Of a stretch of DNA of 64,000 bases, positions 1-8,550 are shown one piece after another. The position numbers and the translations under genes are program-made. Under the pieces are notes generated by a model. It ran no database searches. It was not told where the DNA came from and saw only the letters and a list, made by a program, of their open reading frames with translations. Numbering within the stretch: position 1 is the stretch's first letter; every line of letters begins with the position of its first letter. The DNA comes from Salegentibacter sp. 24 (GTDB lineage: Bacteria > Bacteroidota > Bacteroidia > Flavobacteriales > Flavobacteriaceae): contig NZ_SNWE01000010.1 in NCBI RefSeq assembly GCF_004362395.1, positions 62,001 to 126,000 of the forward strand, read 5' to 3'.

Positions 1-307
1 GATTTCAAATGCTATTAAATTTACGCCCCCAAATGGTATGGTTTCTGTTTTTCTGAGCATTGAAGAAAATAATCAGAAAAACGAACTCCTAATTGAGGTA
101 AAGGATACAGGAATGGGAATGTCCCAAGAGAAGTTAAACCAATTTAGCTCTGGAGCGGTAAATTCAGAAAAAGGTACCCAGGGAGAGAAAGGTTTTGGTT
201 TTGGACTGAAATTAGTGACAGACCTAGTCGATGAAATGAATGGTATGCTTAAGGCTTCATCTAGCCCGGAAGGAGGAACAAAAATTACTGTTCGACTTCC
301 CATATAA
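1..307 (+). CDS. Sensor histidine kinase, C-terminal end only (partial)
   Basis: The reading frame is open from base 2, so the gene begins upstream of the window. What is visible is about 100 residues of a HATPase_c domain: the N-box reads ISNAIKFTPPNG, the G1 box DTGMGMS and the G2 box GFGFGLKLV. These bind ATP in two-component histidine kinases. The protein ends about 20 residues after the G2 box, so no receiver domain follows. The sensor domain and phospho-acceptor histidine are outside the window, so the signal is unknown. No response regulator follows on this strand. Confidence 0.85.
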   Translation, partial: ISNAIKFTPPNGMVSVFLSIEENNQKNELLIEVKDTGMGMSQEKLNQFSSGAVNSEKGTQGEKGFGFGLKLVTDLVDEMNGMLKASSSPEGGTKITVRLPI

Positions 308-500
308 TCCTTCTTTGAGCAGTGTATGGCGGCATCTTTACCTAAGTACATTAAAAACTAGGAATAATTTTCTATTCCGCTCGTTTATTTATTTTAAACA
401 ATAGCCTACAACTCTAACTTTCTAAGACCCATAGTAGTTTCTGACTTAGCCGGTTTTTATGAATTATAAAGGAAAGAAGCCCACAAAATAAAGGATAGGT

Positions 501-2312
501 TTAAATAGAAATCTCTGTATTCAAATTAATTTTAATTATTTGGTCCTTAATAAGATGTAGTTCCTGCAACAGTTGCCCGTTTTTAAAGGGTATGTTTTTT
601 TTAATGAATAGTTGCTGGTAATAGGATATACCTTCCAGAATATTGGCTTTAAATTTTTCCAGTTTATTCTTCTGTTTAATAGAAGGGGCCTCCTTAAATT
701 CTTCAATTTCATTCTTGAAATAATCCAGGTATATCTTGAGTTCCTTGATAAACATATTAGGACGGTTAGGCATATTCATCACGGAAATTTTCCCGTAGAT
801 GTGTTGTACCATTTTAGAAAGCGATATAACTTTAGAAAAATAGGCCAGATTTGGTCCCGGGCAGATAGCGACTCCCTGGGCCTGCCCTTTTATCACCATA
901 TCATTTTCAATAAAAGAAGCGTTTCCTAAGCCTACGCACAAACAAGCTTTTTCGGTTATTTTATTTTTCTCTTTTTCCAAAGCCAACGCTGAGAGGTTTT
1001 CCTTCCTGTCTTCCAATTCCTTGAGTTTTAAATCCTGGAACTTCTTAGATGCGGAACAAAGTCCCATTTCAACATATTCTTTATTTAGTGCTAGGTATTT
1101 TTTTGGACAGGAACTCCCAGCTTTGTTAGCAGCAATTCGTTTTATTTTCAATTGTTCATTGGTAGTCCCTTTTACGGTATTAAATGGGATTCCCAAAGGA
1201 GAAATGTGACTTAAATAAAGATCCTCCTCTTTAGCTTTAACAAGTAGTTGCCGTGTTTTGATATCAACCGAGGTAGCCTCTGGGACAAGTAAAAATGGAG
1301 TACCCCATCCTACTGAAGAAACCTGGTAATAATCTAACAAAAAATCATGTTCTTCGGCGGTTCCTACACCTCCCTGCACCGTAATTTTTACATCATAAGG
1401 TTTTTCAGGTACAGGCAATTCTTTCTGTCTTAAGGCTTTGCTCATTAACTGATGAGCAGAACCAATAAGTTCTATTTTCTTTTGATTAAATTCCTCCAAA
1501 ATTGGACCTAAAAGATGTCCATCAGTTGCAAAAGCATGTCCGCCACAGTTCAGTCCGGATTCAATACGATACTCTGACACCCATAATCCTTTCTTTGCCA
1601 GGTAATTTCCCTGTATTGAAGCAGATCTATAATCACTTACCTTTAGGATAATTTTCTTTTTTAAAATACCATTAGTATCTGGAAAGAAATCTTTAAAATT
1701 TTCAAAATAACTATAAAGCCTGGGATTAAGTCCTGCCGAAAGCACAACTGAAGAAGAAAGTTTGGAATTGGCAAATCCTCGAAGGGCAGCATGTGCATCA
1801 TTGAATTCTACCGGCAATTGTTCATTCTTTTCGTAATTGTCTTTATCGATCTTGGCCATAATATTAACATCTATACTTCCTGGGCTTAGATGTTTGTCAA
1901 TATAATCACTCAGTTTCCTTTTGGCACCAGCTCCCTTATTGAGCCAATATTGCAAGCCTTCCTTTATCTCAGAATGATTGGGTAAAATAGCGATGTAATT
2001 CTCTAAAGCTGTTTTATTTTCGGCCAATTCTTTCTTGAAATCTTCAAATTTACCTAGAACGATCTGGTTTACATTATTTAAATAAGTAGTAATCCGTTCG
2101 GCCCTGGAATCCGGCCTGTTTTTTGAAATTTTCTCATAGGGCAAATCAAACCTTTTACAATAAAAGGAATTCATTTTCTCAATTAGCTCGTCATCAATTA
2201 TGGAAATCACAGACGATATTCCATATTTAGCAAGCCTAATAGGAGTGTCAATAGTAAAAGCAGTTCCCATCACAGGAATATGAAAACTGTGTATTTGGTT
2301 TGTTCTGTTCAT
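501..2312 (-). CDS. Nitronate monooxygenase-like (FMN TIM-barrel) protein of unknown function, with a Cys-rich C-terminal part
   Basis: I do not recognise a named family. A TTG codon at 2366 gives 621 residues, but the ATG at 2312 (603 residues) puts the start just before the first predicted barrel strand and is preferred. In the 621-residue numbering, three segments resemble nitronate monooxygenase/2-nitropropane dioxygenase barrels: IPVMGTAFTIDTP near 30-42, SGLNCGGHAF near 270-279 (like the EAGGH flavin loop) and VQGGVGTAEEHDFLL near 330-344 followed by GWGTPFLLVPEA. Beyond the barrel lie Cys420, Cys437, Cys475, Cys477 and Cys502, a spacing that could bind a metal or Fe-S cluster. The protein is much longer than ordinary NMOs (about 320-370 residues). 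No signal peptide or membrane segment is seen. It is monocistronic. Flavin binding and the cluster are inference. Confidence 0.6.
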   Translation of the reverse strand: MNRTNQIHSFHIPVMGTAFTIDTPIRLAKYGISSVISIIDDELIEKMNSFYCKRFDLPYEKISKNRPDSRAERITTYLNNVNQIVLGKFEDFKKELAENKTALENYIAILPNHSEIKEGLQYWLNKGAGAKRKLSDYIDKHLSPGSIDVNIMAKIDKDNYEKNEQLPVEFNDAHAALRGFANSKLSSSVVLSAGLNPRLYSYFENFKDFFPDTNGILKKKIILKVSDYRSASIQGNYLAKKGLWVSEYRIESGLNCGGHAFATDGHLLGPILEEFNQKKIELIGSAHQLMSKALRQKELPVPEKPYDVKITVQGGVGTAEEHDFLLDYYQVSSVGWGTPFLLVPEATSVDIKTRQLLVKAKEEDLYLSHISPLGIPFNTVKGTTNEQLKIKRIAANKAGSSCPKKYLALNKEYVEMGLCSASKKFQDLKLKELEDRKENLSALALEKEKNKITEKACLCVGLGNASFIENDMVIKGQAQGVAICPGPNLAYFSKVISLSKMVQHIYGKISVMNMPNRPNMFIKELKIYLDYFKNEIEEFKEAPSIKQKNKLEKFKANILEGISYYQQLFIKKNIPFKNGQLLQELHLIKDQIIKINLNTEISI

Positions 2313-3132
2313 CTTATGAATATTTTTTAACTGGACCTGAGTGATATTAAGCACTCTGGCCTTCAAATAATGAAAGTGTAGTTCTTTCTGATGGTAAAGA
2401 AAAGGGTTTCAAAAATCCAAAAATATGACACAAATCATATTTAGAAATAATGCTGGAGATGGAAAATCTGAGTTTTAAATCCTTGCAGCCTTTGTCAATT
2501 AAGCTAAAATCTAATCTTTATAAAAAAGGGCGAATTTAAATTTGAATTAAAAATAAATATCAGCACTCAAATCTATTCAGACCTCAGGTTAGCTAAAAAT
2601 GGAATTGATGAAGAACATACGATTACTCATAAAATTTAAACGGAGCCTTTATGTTGTAAAGAATACTGAAATCTAGAAAAGCAGATCTTACTCTTAAAAA
2701 AATGGTTGGCCCTTTTAAAACTGTAATAGAAAATTAAGAGAAACCTTGTTAGTATGACTGATAAAATAAGTTCCAATGCTTGCTACGAAACTATTATTTC
2801 AAGGGAGAGAAATTTTATTGAAAATATTGTCGAATCCAGCCTTAAGGAGGACCTGGTTTTTTTGGTATAAAAAGAGAACGTTCACCATTATGTTATTACT
2901 ATCGACCGAACCGGTTAAATAATTTCGGCCTTAAGCATATATTTTACCTGGAAAGATATTTATTTTGAAGAAGGACTTTTTTAAATATTAACTTCAATTT
3001 TTTGACAAGGAAGCTTCCAATCAAATTTTTGAGGCATTTTGATATATGATTTAACCAAAGATTCCTTTAAATCCTTAAGATTCATAAAAAATAACTTTGA
3101 TTGAATTTATGAAATTTTGAAAACGGTAAAAA
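2313..3132. other. Gene-poor spacer with a possible decayed reading frame
   Basis: No open gene is visible in these roughly 800 bases. Between about 2754 and 2990 the plus strand reads like degraded coding sequence: an ATG-initiated stretch of 38 codons ends at a TAA, and the same frame continues with interrupted protein-like sequence (for example VHHYVITIDRTG) through two more stops. I could not assign this remnant to a family. The rest is AT-rich with no convincing RNA gene or repeat. Confidence 0.3.
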
Positions 3133-3828
3133 TCACGATTTTCTAACTTCTTTTAAAAGCTTTTTAATATCACGATTATTTCCATATAATACCATAACAT
3201 CCCCAAATTTTAATTTAGTCTTTCCAGAAGCCACTCCCTGTACATTGGATAACTGCTTAGCCGATCCTATTTCATTTTTACCCTCGGTATATTTAATAGT
3301 CGTAAGAACAATGATGTTATACTTCTTCTTTAAACTAATTTCTTCCAAGGTCTTACCGTCATATTCTTCAGGAATTTCTGTTTCAACAATGCTATACTCA
3401 CCGGTCACCTCAAAAGAATCAACTACCCCTTCCAGGTTAAGCTTTTTTGCCCAACGTTCTGCTGTTTCCTCTTCAGGATGGATTATCTCTTCAACGCCCA
3501 TCGCCTCTAGAACCATTTCCTGTAATGGTGCTACTGCCCGGCTTATCAACCGCTTAACCCGTAGCTGCCTCATAAGGGCAGTAGCCATAATGTTTGCACC
3601 TTTATCCTCCCCTATTCCAACGATTACAATATCTGTATCGTCAAGAGGTAAATTAGTTACTGCATTAAAATCTGTGGCATCAAGACTTATAGCATGAGTT
3701 ATTTTTTCCTTTATGGCTTCTACTTTATCCAGATTGTTATCAACCCCAATAACTTCATTTCCCATGGAAGTAAGTTTCTCGGCTAGGGAAGCTCCAAAAT
3801 TACCTAATCCTATAATTATATATTTCAT
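3133..3828 (-). CDS. ktrA: Ktr/Trk potassium uptake regulatory subunit (RCK protein)
   Basis: A cytosolic gating ring protein that binds nucleotide and opens the KtrB channel-like transporter. At 231 residues it has the standard size of a single-RCK KtrA/KtrC rather than the duplicated TrkA. The N-terminal Rossmann domain begins IIGLGNFGASLAEKL, carrying the GxGxxG dinucleotide loop, with an acidic residue at the end of strand 2 (VIGVDNN). The C-terminal half, from about residue 140, is the RCK_C domain. It starts 11 bases after the ktrB stop on the same strand, so the two are surely co-transcribed. The assignment is firm; ATP versus NAD(H) as ligand cannot be told from sequence. Confidence 0.9.
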   Translation of the reverse strand: MKYIIIGLGNFGASLAEKLTSMGNEVIGVDNNLDKVEAIKEKITHAISLDATDFNAVTNLPLDDTDIVIVGIGEDKGANIMATALMRQLRVKRLISRAVAPLQEMVLEAMGVEEIIHPEEETAERWAKKLNLEGVVDSFEVTGEYSIVETEIPEEYDGKTLEEISLKKKYNIIVLTTIKYTEGKNEIGSAKQLSNVQGVASGKTKLKFGDVMVLYGNNRDIKKLLKEVRKS

Positions 3829-3839
3829 CTCTATATTCT

Positions 3840-5627
3840 TTAGTTAATTAAAATCTCTTCAGATGGGTAACGATAATTTAGATGCTTCATATTTCTAAAT
3901 ACAGCTATTAGCAAAGTTAACATACTAACTCTACCAATAAACATCGTAGCAATAAGCACCAATTTAGATCCAGTACTTAAACCGGCCGTAATTCCCATAC
4001 TTAATCCAACGGTACTATAGGCCGAAAATGCTTCGAATGCAATAGCAACAATATCTTTATCATTTTCATAAAATGCGATTAAAAAAATAGAAAAACCAAT
4101 TACCAGTAGTGATAAGGAAATGATGGAAAAAGCCCTTCTAAGAGACATATCGGAGACCTCTCGTTTATATACCTCTATTCTGTCTTTTCCTTTGGCCAAA
4201 CTGAAAAAATTGAGTGTGGCCAGGGCAAAGGTACTAGTTTTTATTCCTCCACCGGTAGAAGCAGGTGAAGCTCCGATCCACATTAAAAGAAACACCAACA
4301 TTAAGGTTGAAAAATTTAATGCTGAGGTATCTACAGAATTAAATCCTGCTGTTCTTGGAGTGGCCGCACCAAAAAAGGCAGTTACTATTTTTCCAAATCC
4401 GTTATGTTCACTAAGGGTATTATTGTACTCAAAAACATAGAACGCACCGGTACCGAAAAATAACAAGAAGAAAGTGGTAGATAAGACAATTCTTGAATTA
4501 AGATTTAAAACCCAGGGAAGGTACCTCTCACTTTTAGGATTCTTGATCTTTTGTAAGTTTCTAAGTAGATAATACCGCAGATATTTAAAAAGGTTTAATA
4601 AAATTGGAAAACCAATTCCTCCAAGAATAAACAGCCCGGCAATAATTAAGTGCAAAGAATAATTAAAACGAAAACCCGATTCAAACAAACTATTTCCTAA
4701 TGTGGAGAACCCTGCATTGCAGAAGCCTGAAATACTATGAAAGACGGAAAAGAAAATACGCTCCGGAACTGATTGAATTACCGCCTTATCCAGGTTTAAA
4801 TAAATAAATAAAGCCCCTACTGCTTCAATACTGAAGGTTAAGAGTAATATTTTTTTTAGAACAACAAAAACCTCCCCTATTTTTTCAGAATTGCTTATAT
4901 CCTTTAGCATAAGTTGATTAGCATAAGAAGTGTTACCTCTAAAAAAATAGCTAAAATAACTAGCAAAAGTCATAATTCCCAGACCACCTAATTGAATTAA
5001 GATCATAATCACACTCTGACCAAAAGTAGTAAAGTAGCTCCCGGTATCCACAACAATTAATCCTGTTACACAAACTGCACTGGTGGCAGTAAATAATGCA
5101 TCTATCAGGCCGATTCCAGAGTAAGTGGCCTTAGGAAGAAGAAGTAATAAAGTACCTATAAAAATAATAAGTAAAAAGCTGGTCACAAATAATTGAGCGG
5201 GATTCAAATAATCTTTCTTAAAATTTACCTTAAAGGAAGAAATTTCACGTATAAAAAAGAGAAAGAGCATTAAATATACCCATCCCATTTGATTAAAAAC
5301 TTGAAAGAATTCAAAATTTTCTAGAAAAAATTCTGTTCTGATCAGAAGTAAAATTCCGAATGAAACTGTAAGGGTCCAGTCGAATAGTATTACTTTGGCT
5401 GGAGTATCCTTGCTGGTCACAAGGCTTCTTATTAATACAATTACAAAACCTAAGCTTATAATAAGATAATACAGGTTCTTTAGTAAATCTTTTTCGCTTT
5501 CAATATGAGTAAAACCCAAATCAAAAATGAGAAGGCAGATTCCAGTGATGCTTAAAATTGCAGCGACCTTATTTAGGCTGTATTCATGATATATTTTTGG
5601 TAGAATATTTTTAAAAAATGCAGACAT
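3840..5627 (-). CDS. ktrB: Ktr/Trk potassium transporter membrane subunit
   Basis: The ion-conducting subunit of a Ktr-type K+ (or Na+-coupled K+) uptake system in the inner membrane. The four pore-loop repeats typical of the SKT superfamily can each be found with their selectivity-filter glycine: VCVTGL, FCNAGF, PRTAGF and YSTVGLS. At 595 residues it is longer than Bacillus KtrB (about 450). The extra 120 or so residues at the N-terminus form about four additional hydrophobic segments before the core begins near RPREISSF-like residues at 127-140. Longer TrkH-like proteins of this kind occur in Bacteroidota, so I read the extension as lineage-typical rather than a fusion. It lies between a 46-residue membrane peptide and ktrA. 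Confidence 0.9.
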   Translation of the reverse strand: MSAFFKNILPKIYHEYSLNKVAAILSITGICLLIFDLGFTHIESEKDLLKNLYYLIISLGFVIVLIRSLVTSKDTPAKVILFDWTLTVSFGILLLIRTEFFLENFEFFQVFNQMGWVYLMLFLFFIREISSFKVNFKKDYLNPAQLFVTSFLLIIFIGTLLLLLPKATYSGIGLIDALFTATSAVCVTGLIVVDTGSYFTTFGQSVIMILIQLGGLGIMTFASYFSYFFRGNTSYANQLMLKDISNSEKIGEVFVVLKKILLLTFSIEAVGALFIYLNLDKAVIQSVPERIFFSVFHSISGFCNAGFSTLGNSLFESGFRFNYSLHLIIAGLFILGGIGFPILLNLFKYLRYYLLRNLQKIKNPKSERYLPWVLNLNSRIVLSTTFFLLFFGTGAFYVFEYNNTLSEHNGFGKIVTAFFGAATPRTAGFNSVDTSALNFSTLMLVFLLMWIGASPASTGGGIKTSTFALATLNFFSLAKGKDRIEVYKREVSDMSLRRAFSIISLSLLVIGFSIFLIAFYENDKDIVAIAFEAFSAYSTVGLSMGITAGLSTGSKLVLIATMFIGRVSMLTLLIAVFRNMKHLNYRYPSEEILIN

Positions 5628-5636
5628 TTAATTGTA

Positions 5637-5777
5637 TTAAATTTGACCCTGGCGTGTATAGTAATCAAAAACAATTACCAAAATTACAATTAAAATACCG
5701 ATTATAATAGCAGGCCATTTAAGATGGGAATAGGATTGTTCTTTCTCTTGATCGGATGTTCTCTCAGGTTTAGCCAA
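5637..5777 (-). CDS. 46-residue single-span membrane peptide between the response regulator and ktrB
   Basis: This small frame begins with TTG at 5777 and ends 9 bases before the ktrB start. The peptide has a charged hydrophilic N-terminus (MAKPERTSDQEKEQSYSHLK), one strongly hydrophobic helix of about 18 residues (WPAIIIGILIVILVIVF) and a short polar tail (DYYTRQGQI). No ATG is available in frame: upstream the frame is open only as far as a TAA at about 5807. The clean hydrophobic block and tight spacing to ktrB suggest a real gene. Small single-span subunits such as KdpF and MgtS accompany other cation transporters, so a role as a KtrB accessory subunit is a reasonable guess and no more. 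Confidence 0.5.
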   Translation of the reverse strand: MAKPERTSDQEKEQSYSHLKWPAIIIGILIVILVIVFDYYTRQGQI

Positions 5778-5867
5778 ACTATATTGATTGATTATCTTGC
5801 AAATTTAGGCTTAAGGCTATAAGCAGAATATAAAATAAAAGCCTGGAGTATAAAGATTTTATAAAGA

Positions 5868-6545
5868 TCAAACAAAGCGGTAACCTACCCCACTTTCAGT
5901 CATTAAATGAACAGGACAATTTGGATTTTTTTCCAGCTTTTTTCGTAGCTGCGCGACAAATACGCGCAGGTATTGGGTTTCATTTTGAGAGCCTAAGCCC
6001 CACACCTCTTTTAACAAAAACTGATGCGTTAACACCCTACCCTGATTTTTAGCTAGAAGAGAAATCAAATTATATTCCGTTGCAGTTAGTTTTATGGGGA
6101 GATTATTCTTCTTTACTGTCCGGGAACTTAGATCGATCTCCAATTCTCCTGAAGTTAATATCGGATGAGAACCTGTTTCTTGTCTTACTCGTAACGAAGC
6201 TCTTATTCTGGCTAAGAGTTCTCCAGTTCTAAAGGGTTTGGTTAGATAATCTGTAGCTCCATTATCCAAAGCTTTAATAATATCAGCTTCTTCGTCCTGT
6301 ACCGAGAGTATAATAATTGATTTATCATACCATTCTCTTAGATCCTTTAATATTAAGTGGCCACTTTTATCAGGTAAACCTAAATCCAGAATAACCAGAT
6401 CAGGGGTATGATTAGCCACCAAATTAACACCTTCCGTTCCGGTTGAGGCCAGCACAACTTTATAATCGTTACTTTCTAGAGCAATTTTAAGCAACTTTCT
6501 AATCTGCGGCTCATCATCTATAACAAGAATTTCTATATTATTCAT
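5868..6545 (-). CDS. KdpE-like OmpR-family response regulator
   Basis: A DNA-binding response regulator of 225 residues. The receiver domain has the acidic pair D10-D11, the phosphorylation site D54 (VILDLGLPD), a switch residue near S81 and K103 (YLTKPF). The C-terminal winged-helix domain runs from about 130 to the end and closes with GVGYRFV, as in the OmpR/PhoB class. Overall wording matches KdpE. Its start overlaps the end of the kinase gene by 8 bases, which indicates translational coupling. In enteric bacteria KdpE activates kdpFABC; no kdp structural genes are present here and ktrB/ktrA follow instead, so the likely target is this potassium uptake operon (inference). Confidence 0.88.
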   Translation of the reverse strand: MNNIEILVIDDEPQIRKLLKIALESNDYKVVLASTGTEGVNLVANHTPDLVILDLGLPDKSGHLILKDLREWYDKSIIILSVQDEEADIIKALDNGATDYLTKPFRTGELLARIRASLRVRQETGSHPILTSGELEIDLSSRTVKKNNLPIKLTATEYNLISLLAKNQGRVLTHQFLLKEVWGLGSQNETQYLRVFVAQLRKKLEKNPNCPVHLMTESGVGYRFV

Positions 6546-7620
6546 TTTGGTAATGTTTAGGGTCAGTTATTTTCGCAGGAATTGTTACCGTAAATTCCGC
6601 TCCTCCACTGATCTTATTTCGTAGATCAATTTTACCTTTCTGAGCCTGAGCAAAACCCTGTGCTATAGAAAGACCAAGTCCGGTTCCTCCGGAAGCAGAA
6701 TTAGGCAATCGATAAAACTTATCAAAGACCTGGTTTATATTTTCTTCCGGAAATCCATGGCCATTATCTGAAATTTTGAAAACACAGCCCTCCGAGCGTG
6801 GGATAACTTCAATTTCAATTATTGATCCTTTGGGAGTATATTGAATGGCGTTATGAACAATATTATGCAAGATCTGTTCAACCAGGGTAGCATCAAATTG
6901 AAAAAGTGGTAAATCATCCTGTGGAAGGTAAATAATCTCATGTTCCTTACATTCCGCCCTATTACTTTCTATCACATTATAAACAACCTCATTGACATCA
7001 AACCAGTTTTGCTGTAAATGAATGGAATCACTTTCTAAACGACTCATATTAAGTAGATTCTTAACTTGCCTGTTAAGTCTTTTTCCAGCAATTTCAATTT
7101 CATTATAAAGTTCTCTTTTATTCTCATTACTCAATTTTTCTGAACTTTCTTTCAGTGTATCTACCGATCCTATAATGGCAGCAATTGGTGTCTTTAATTC
7201 ATGAGAAAGTGAATTGAACAAGGTATTATATAGTTGAATGGTTTTTTCTTTTTCTTTCCTTTTTCTAGTAGTAGCTTTGACTTTTCTGATTTTTATTGTA
7301 AACACTGCATTCATAACAGCTATTACGAAATACATTAAAAATAGAAGAGCATCCTCAGGAGTATTGATTTTAAAAGTTAATTGCGGCTGGATAAATAAAA
7401 AATTCCACATCAAGGCACTTAGTATAGCGACAGTAACAATGGGAAGAATTCGAAAGAACATTGCTAAAATCGAAACAAGGAGAAGTAAAATTAGAGCCAC
7501 CACGTGATAACCAATAAGGTTTATAAAAAGGTAGCAGATAAATGATATAAAAAGGACAGACCCTATTCCAATTAGCAATTGCAATATCCGATTTTCATTT
7601 ATCTTTTTGAAAAATTCCAC
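6538..7620 (-). CDS. KdpD-like sensor histidine kinase lacking the N-terminal KdpD/Usp domains
   Basis: An inner-membrane histidine kinase of 360 residues with a GTG start. Residues about 12-110 form four hydrophobic helices matching the DUF4118 membrane module of KdpD. A basic linker leads to the dimerisation helix with the phospho-acceptor H140 (LSHELKTPIAAI), then the HATPase domain with N-box HNIVHNAIQYTPKG, G1 ISDNGHGF and G2 GGTGLGLSIAQ. Full-length KdpD is about 900 residues; the cytosolic KdpD and universal-stress-protein domains that sense intracellular K+ and c-di-AMP in other species are absent. A TATATTTG element 21 bases upstream probably starts the operon kinase-regulator-peptide-ktrB-ktrA. 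Confidence 0.87.
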   Translation of the reverse strand: MEFFKKINENRILQLLIGIGSVLFISFICYLFINLIGYHVVALILLLLVSILAMFFRILPIVTVAILSALMWNFLFIQPQLTFKINTPEDALLFLMYFVIAVMNAVFTIKIRKVKATTRKRKEKEKTIQLYNTLFNSLSHELKTPIAAIIGSVDTLKESSEKLSNENKRELYNEIEIAGKRLNRQVKNLLNMSRLESDSIHLQQNWFDVNEVVYNVIESNRAECKEHEIIYLPQDDLPLFQFDATLVEQILHNIVHNAIQYTPKGSIIEIEVIPRSEGCVFKISDNGHGFPEENINQVFDKFYRLPNSASGGTGLGLSIAQGFAQAQKGKIDLRNKISGGAEFTVTIPAKITDPKHYQNE

Positions 7621-7640
7621 TTTAAATTAGTTTGAGTTTT

Positions 7641-7648
7641 CAAATATA
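7641..7648 (-). promoter_or_regulatory. -7 promoter element (TATATTTG) of the potassium operon
   Basis: Read on the minus strand the sequence is TATATTTG, an exact match to the Bacteroidota -7 consensus TAnnTTTG. It would start transcription about 14 bases before the GTG of the KdpD-like kinase. No clear TTG -33 element is seen at the usual distance, which would be consistent with an activator-dependent promoter. Confidence 0.45.
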
Positions 7649-7953
7649 CAAGTAGAAATCTATTCAGGCTTTAAGAAATCCAAAGAAAGGAAATAACAGA
7701 AATAAAAAAAGAAAGCTCCGGCAAATATTGATAACTTATCAGTGTTTATTATAGAAGAAAGGACTATCTCTCGAATAAATCAAATGATTTTCAACTTCAT
7801 CACGTTGTTTAAAACCAATTTTTTTAATTTTATTTATCAATTTGCATCATAAAAGGCGGCCTGACAGGATTATTATTTAAATTTTAATCTTCTTAAAACC
7901 AACTCTTTAATGTTTGTTTTTTATATTCACTATATTAATCGAACACTAGAATA

Positions 7954-8340
7954 TTAGAGCAAGCAATTTAAACCGGAAAATTCATTAACCATCTCAGACG
8001 TAATATTACCAGCACTCCAACATCCATATCCGATAACCCAAAAGTGCCGACCCTAATACCGCTTTTTTAATTCAGGGAATACTTGTTGAAACTTCCTAGA
8101 AATTCTACCCTTAAATTTTTTGACTAAAGCGCTAATGTTTTGAGAAGGTCGATAAGCTATATGAACGCGATCTTTGGAGATGACTTAATATTTCCACATT
8201 CTCAGCTTCGCAAATCTATATTAGTAGCTGACGGCAACGCTGCTTAATATCACGCTTTAAAACAGGATTTCTGTATTTGGTGCTCCAAACTAAACTAGAT
8301 GTACGGTAACGCTATGTACATTGGATCTAGGTTCTGACAT
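7954..8340 (-). pseudogene. Decayed IS200/IS605-family transposase (TnpA, Y1 transposase)
   Basis: Reading the minus strand from the ATG at 8340 and allowing frame changes recovers a Y1 transposase: VHSVTVHLV, then after a stop and frameshift TKYRNPVLKRDIKQRCRQ, then ICEAENVEIL, then back in another frame VISKDRVHIAYRPSQNIS, LVKKFKGRISRKFQQVFPEL, KKRY, a stop where W is expected, GRHFWVIGYG and NITSEMVNEF. The HUH histidine pair of this family (HVH) appears as RVHIA, so one histidine is changed. At least two frameshifts and several stops make it inactive. Length fits an intact TnpA of about 130 residues. No subterminal hairpins or partner tnpB could be found, so the element boundaries are lost. 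Confidence 0.82.
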
Positions 8341-8435
8341 AAAACAAAGGTCAATTATAGTTCCCCAAAAATTATAGGCTTTGGCATAAAAAGAAAGATT
8401 AAAAAATATTGTACATATTTTGTACGGATATAAAA

Positions 8436-8463
8436 TAAAAAGGCTTCCGATTCTTCGGAAGCC
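8436..8463 (-). terminator. Rho-independent terminator of tRNA-Pro(GGG)
   Basis: A perfect nine-base-pair stem GGCTTCCGA/TCGGAAGCC with a four-base loop lies 10 bases beyond the tRNA 3' end on the minus strand and is followed on that strand by TTTTTATTTTA. Confidence 0.8.
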
Positions 8464-8473
8464 CTGTATTAAA

Positions 8474-8550
8474 TGGTCGGGATGACAGGATTTGAACCTG
8501 CGACCCCACGCCCCCCAGGCGTATACGCTACCAGACTGCGCCACATCCCG
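8474..8550 (-). tRNA. tRNA-Pro, anticodon GGG, CCA encoded
   Basis: On the minus strand the acceptor arms CGGGATG/CATCCCG pair fully, the anticodon stem TACGC/GCGTG encloses the loop CTGGGGG (anticodon GGG), and the T-arm is GCAGG TTCAAAT CCTGT. The discriminator A is followed by a genomic CCA, giving 77 bases. It reads CCC and CCU codons. A terminator follows directly, so it is probably a single transcription unit. Confidence 0.96.

Noticed and set aside
2754-2990. Possible plus-strand gene beginning with 38 open codons
   Set aside because: It is interrupted by several stops and matches no family I know. At best it is a decayed gene, so I left it inside the spacer description.
8290-8544. 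An 84-codon minus-strand open frame
   Set aside because: It runs through the tRNA-Pro gene, its terminator and the start of the transposase relic. Its first half is translated tRNA and only the last 16 residues are real (relic) coding sequence.
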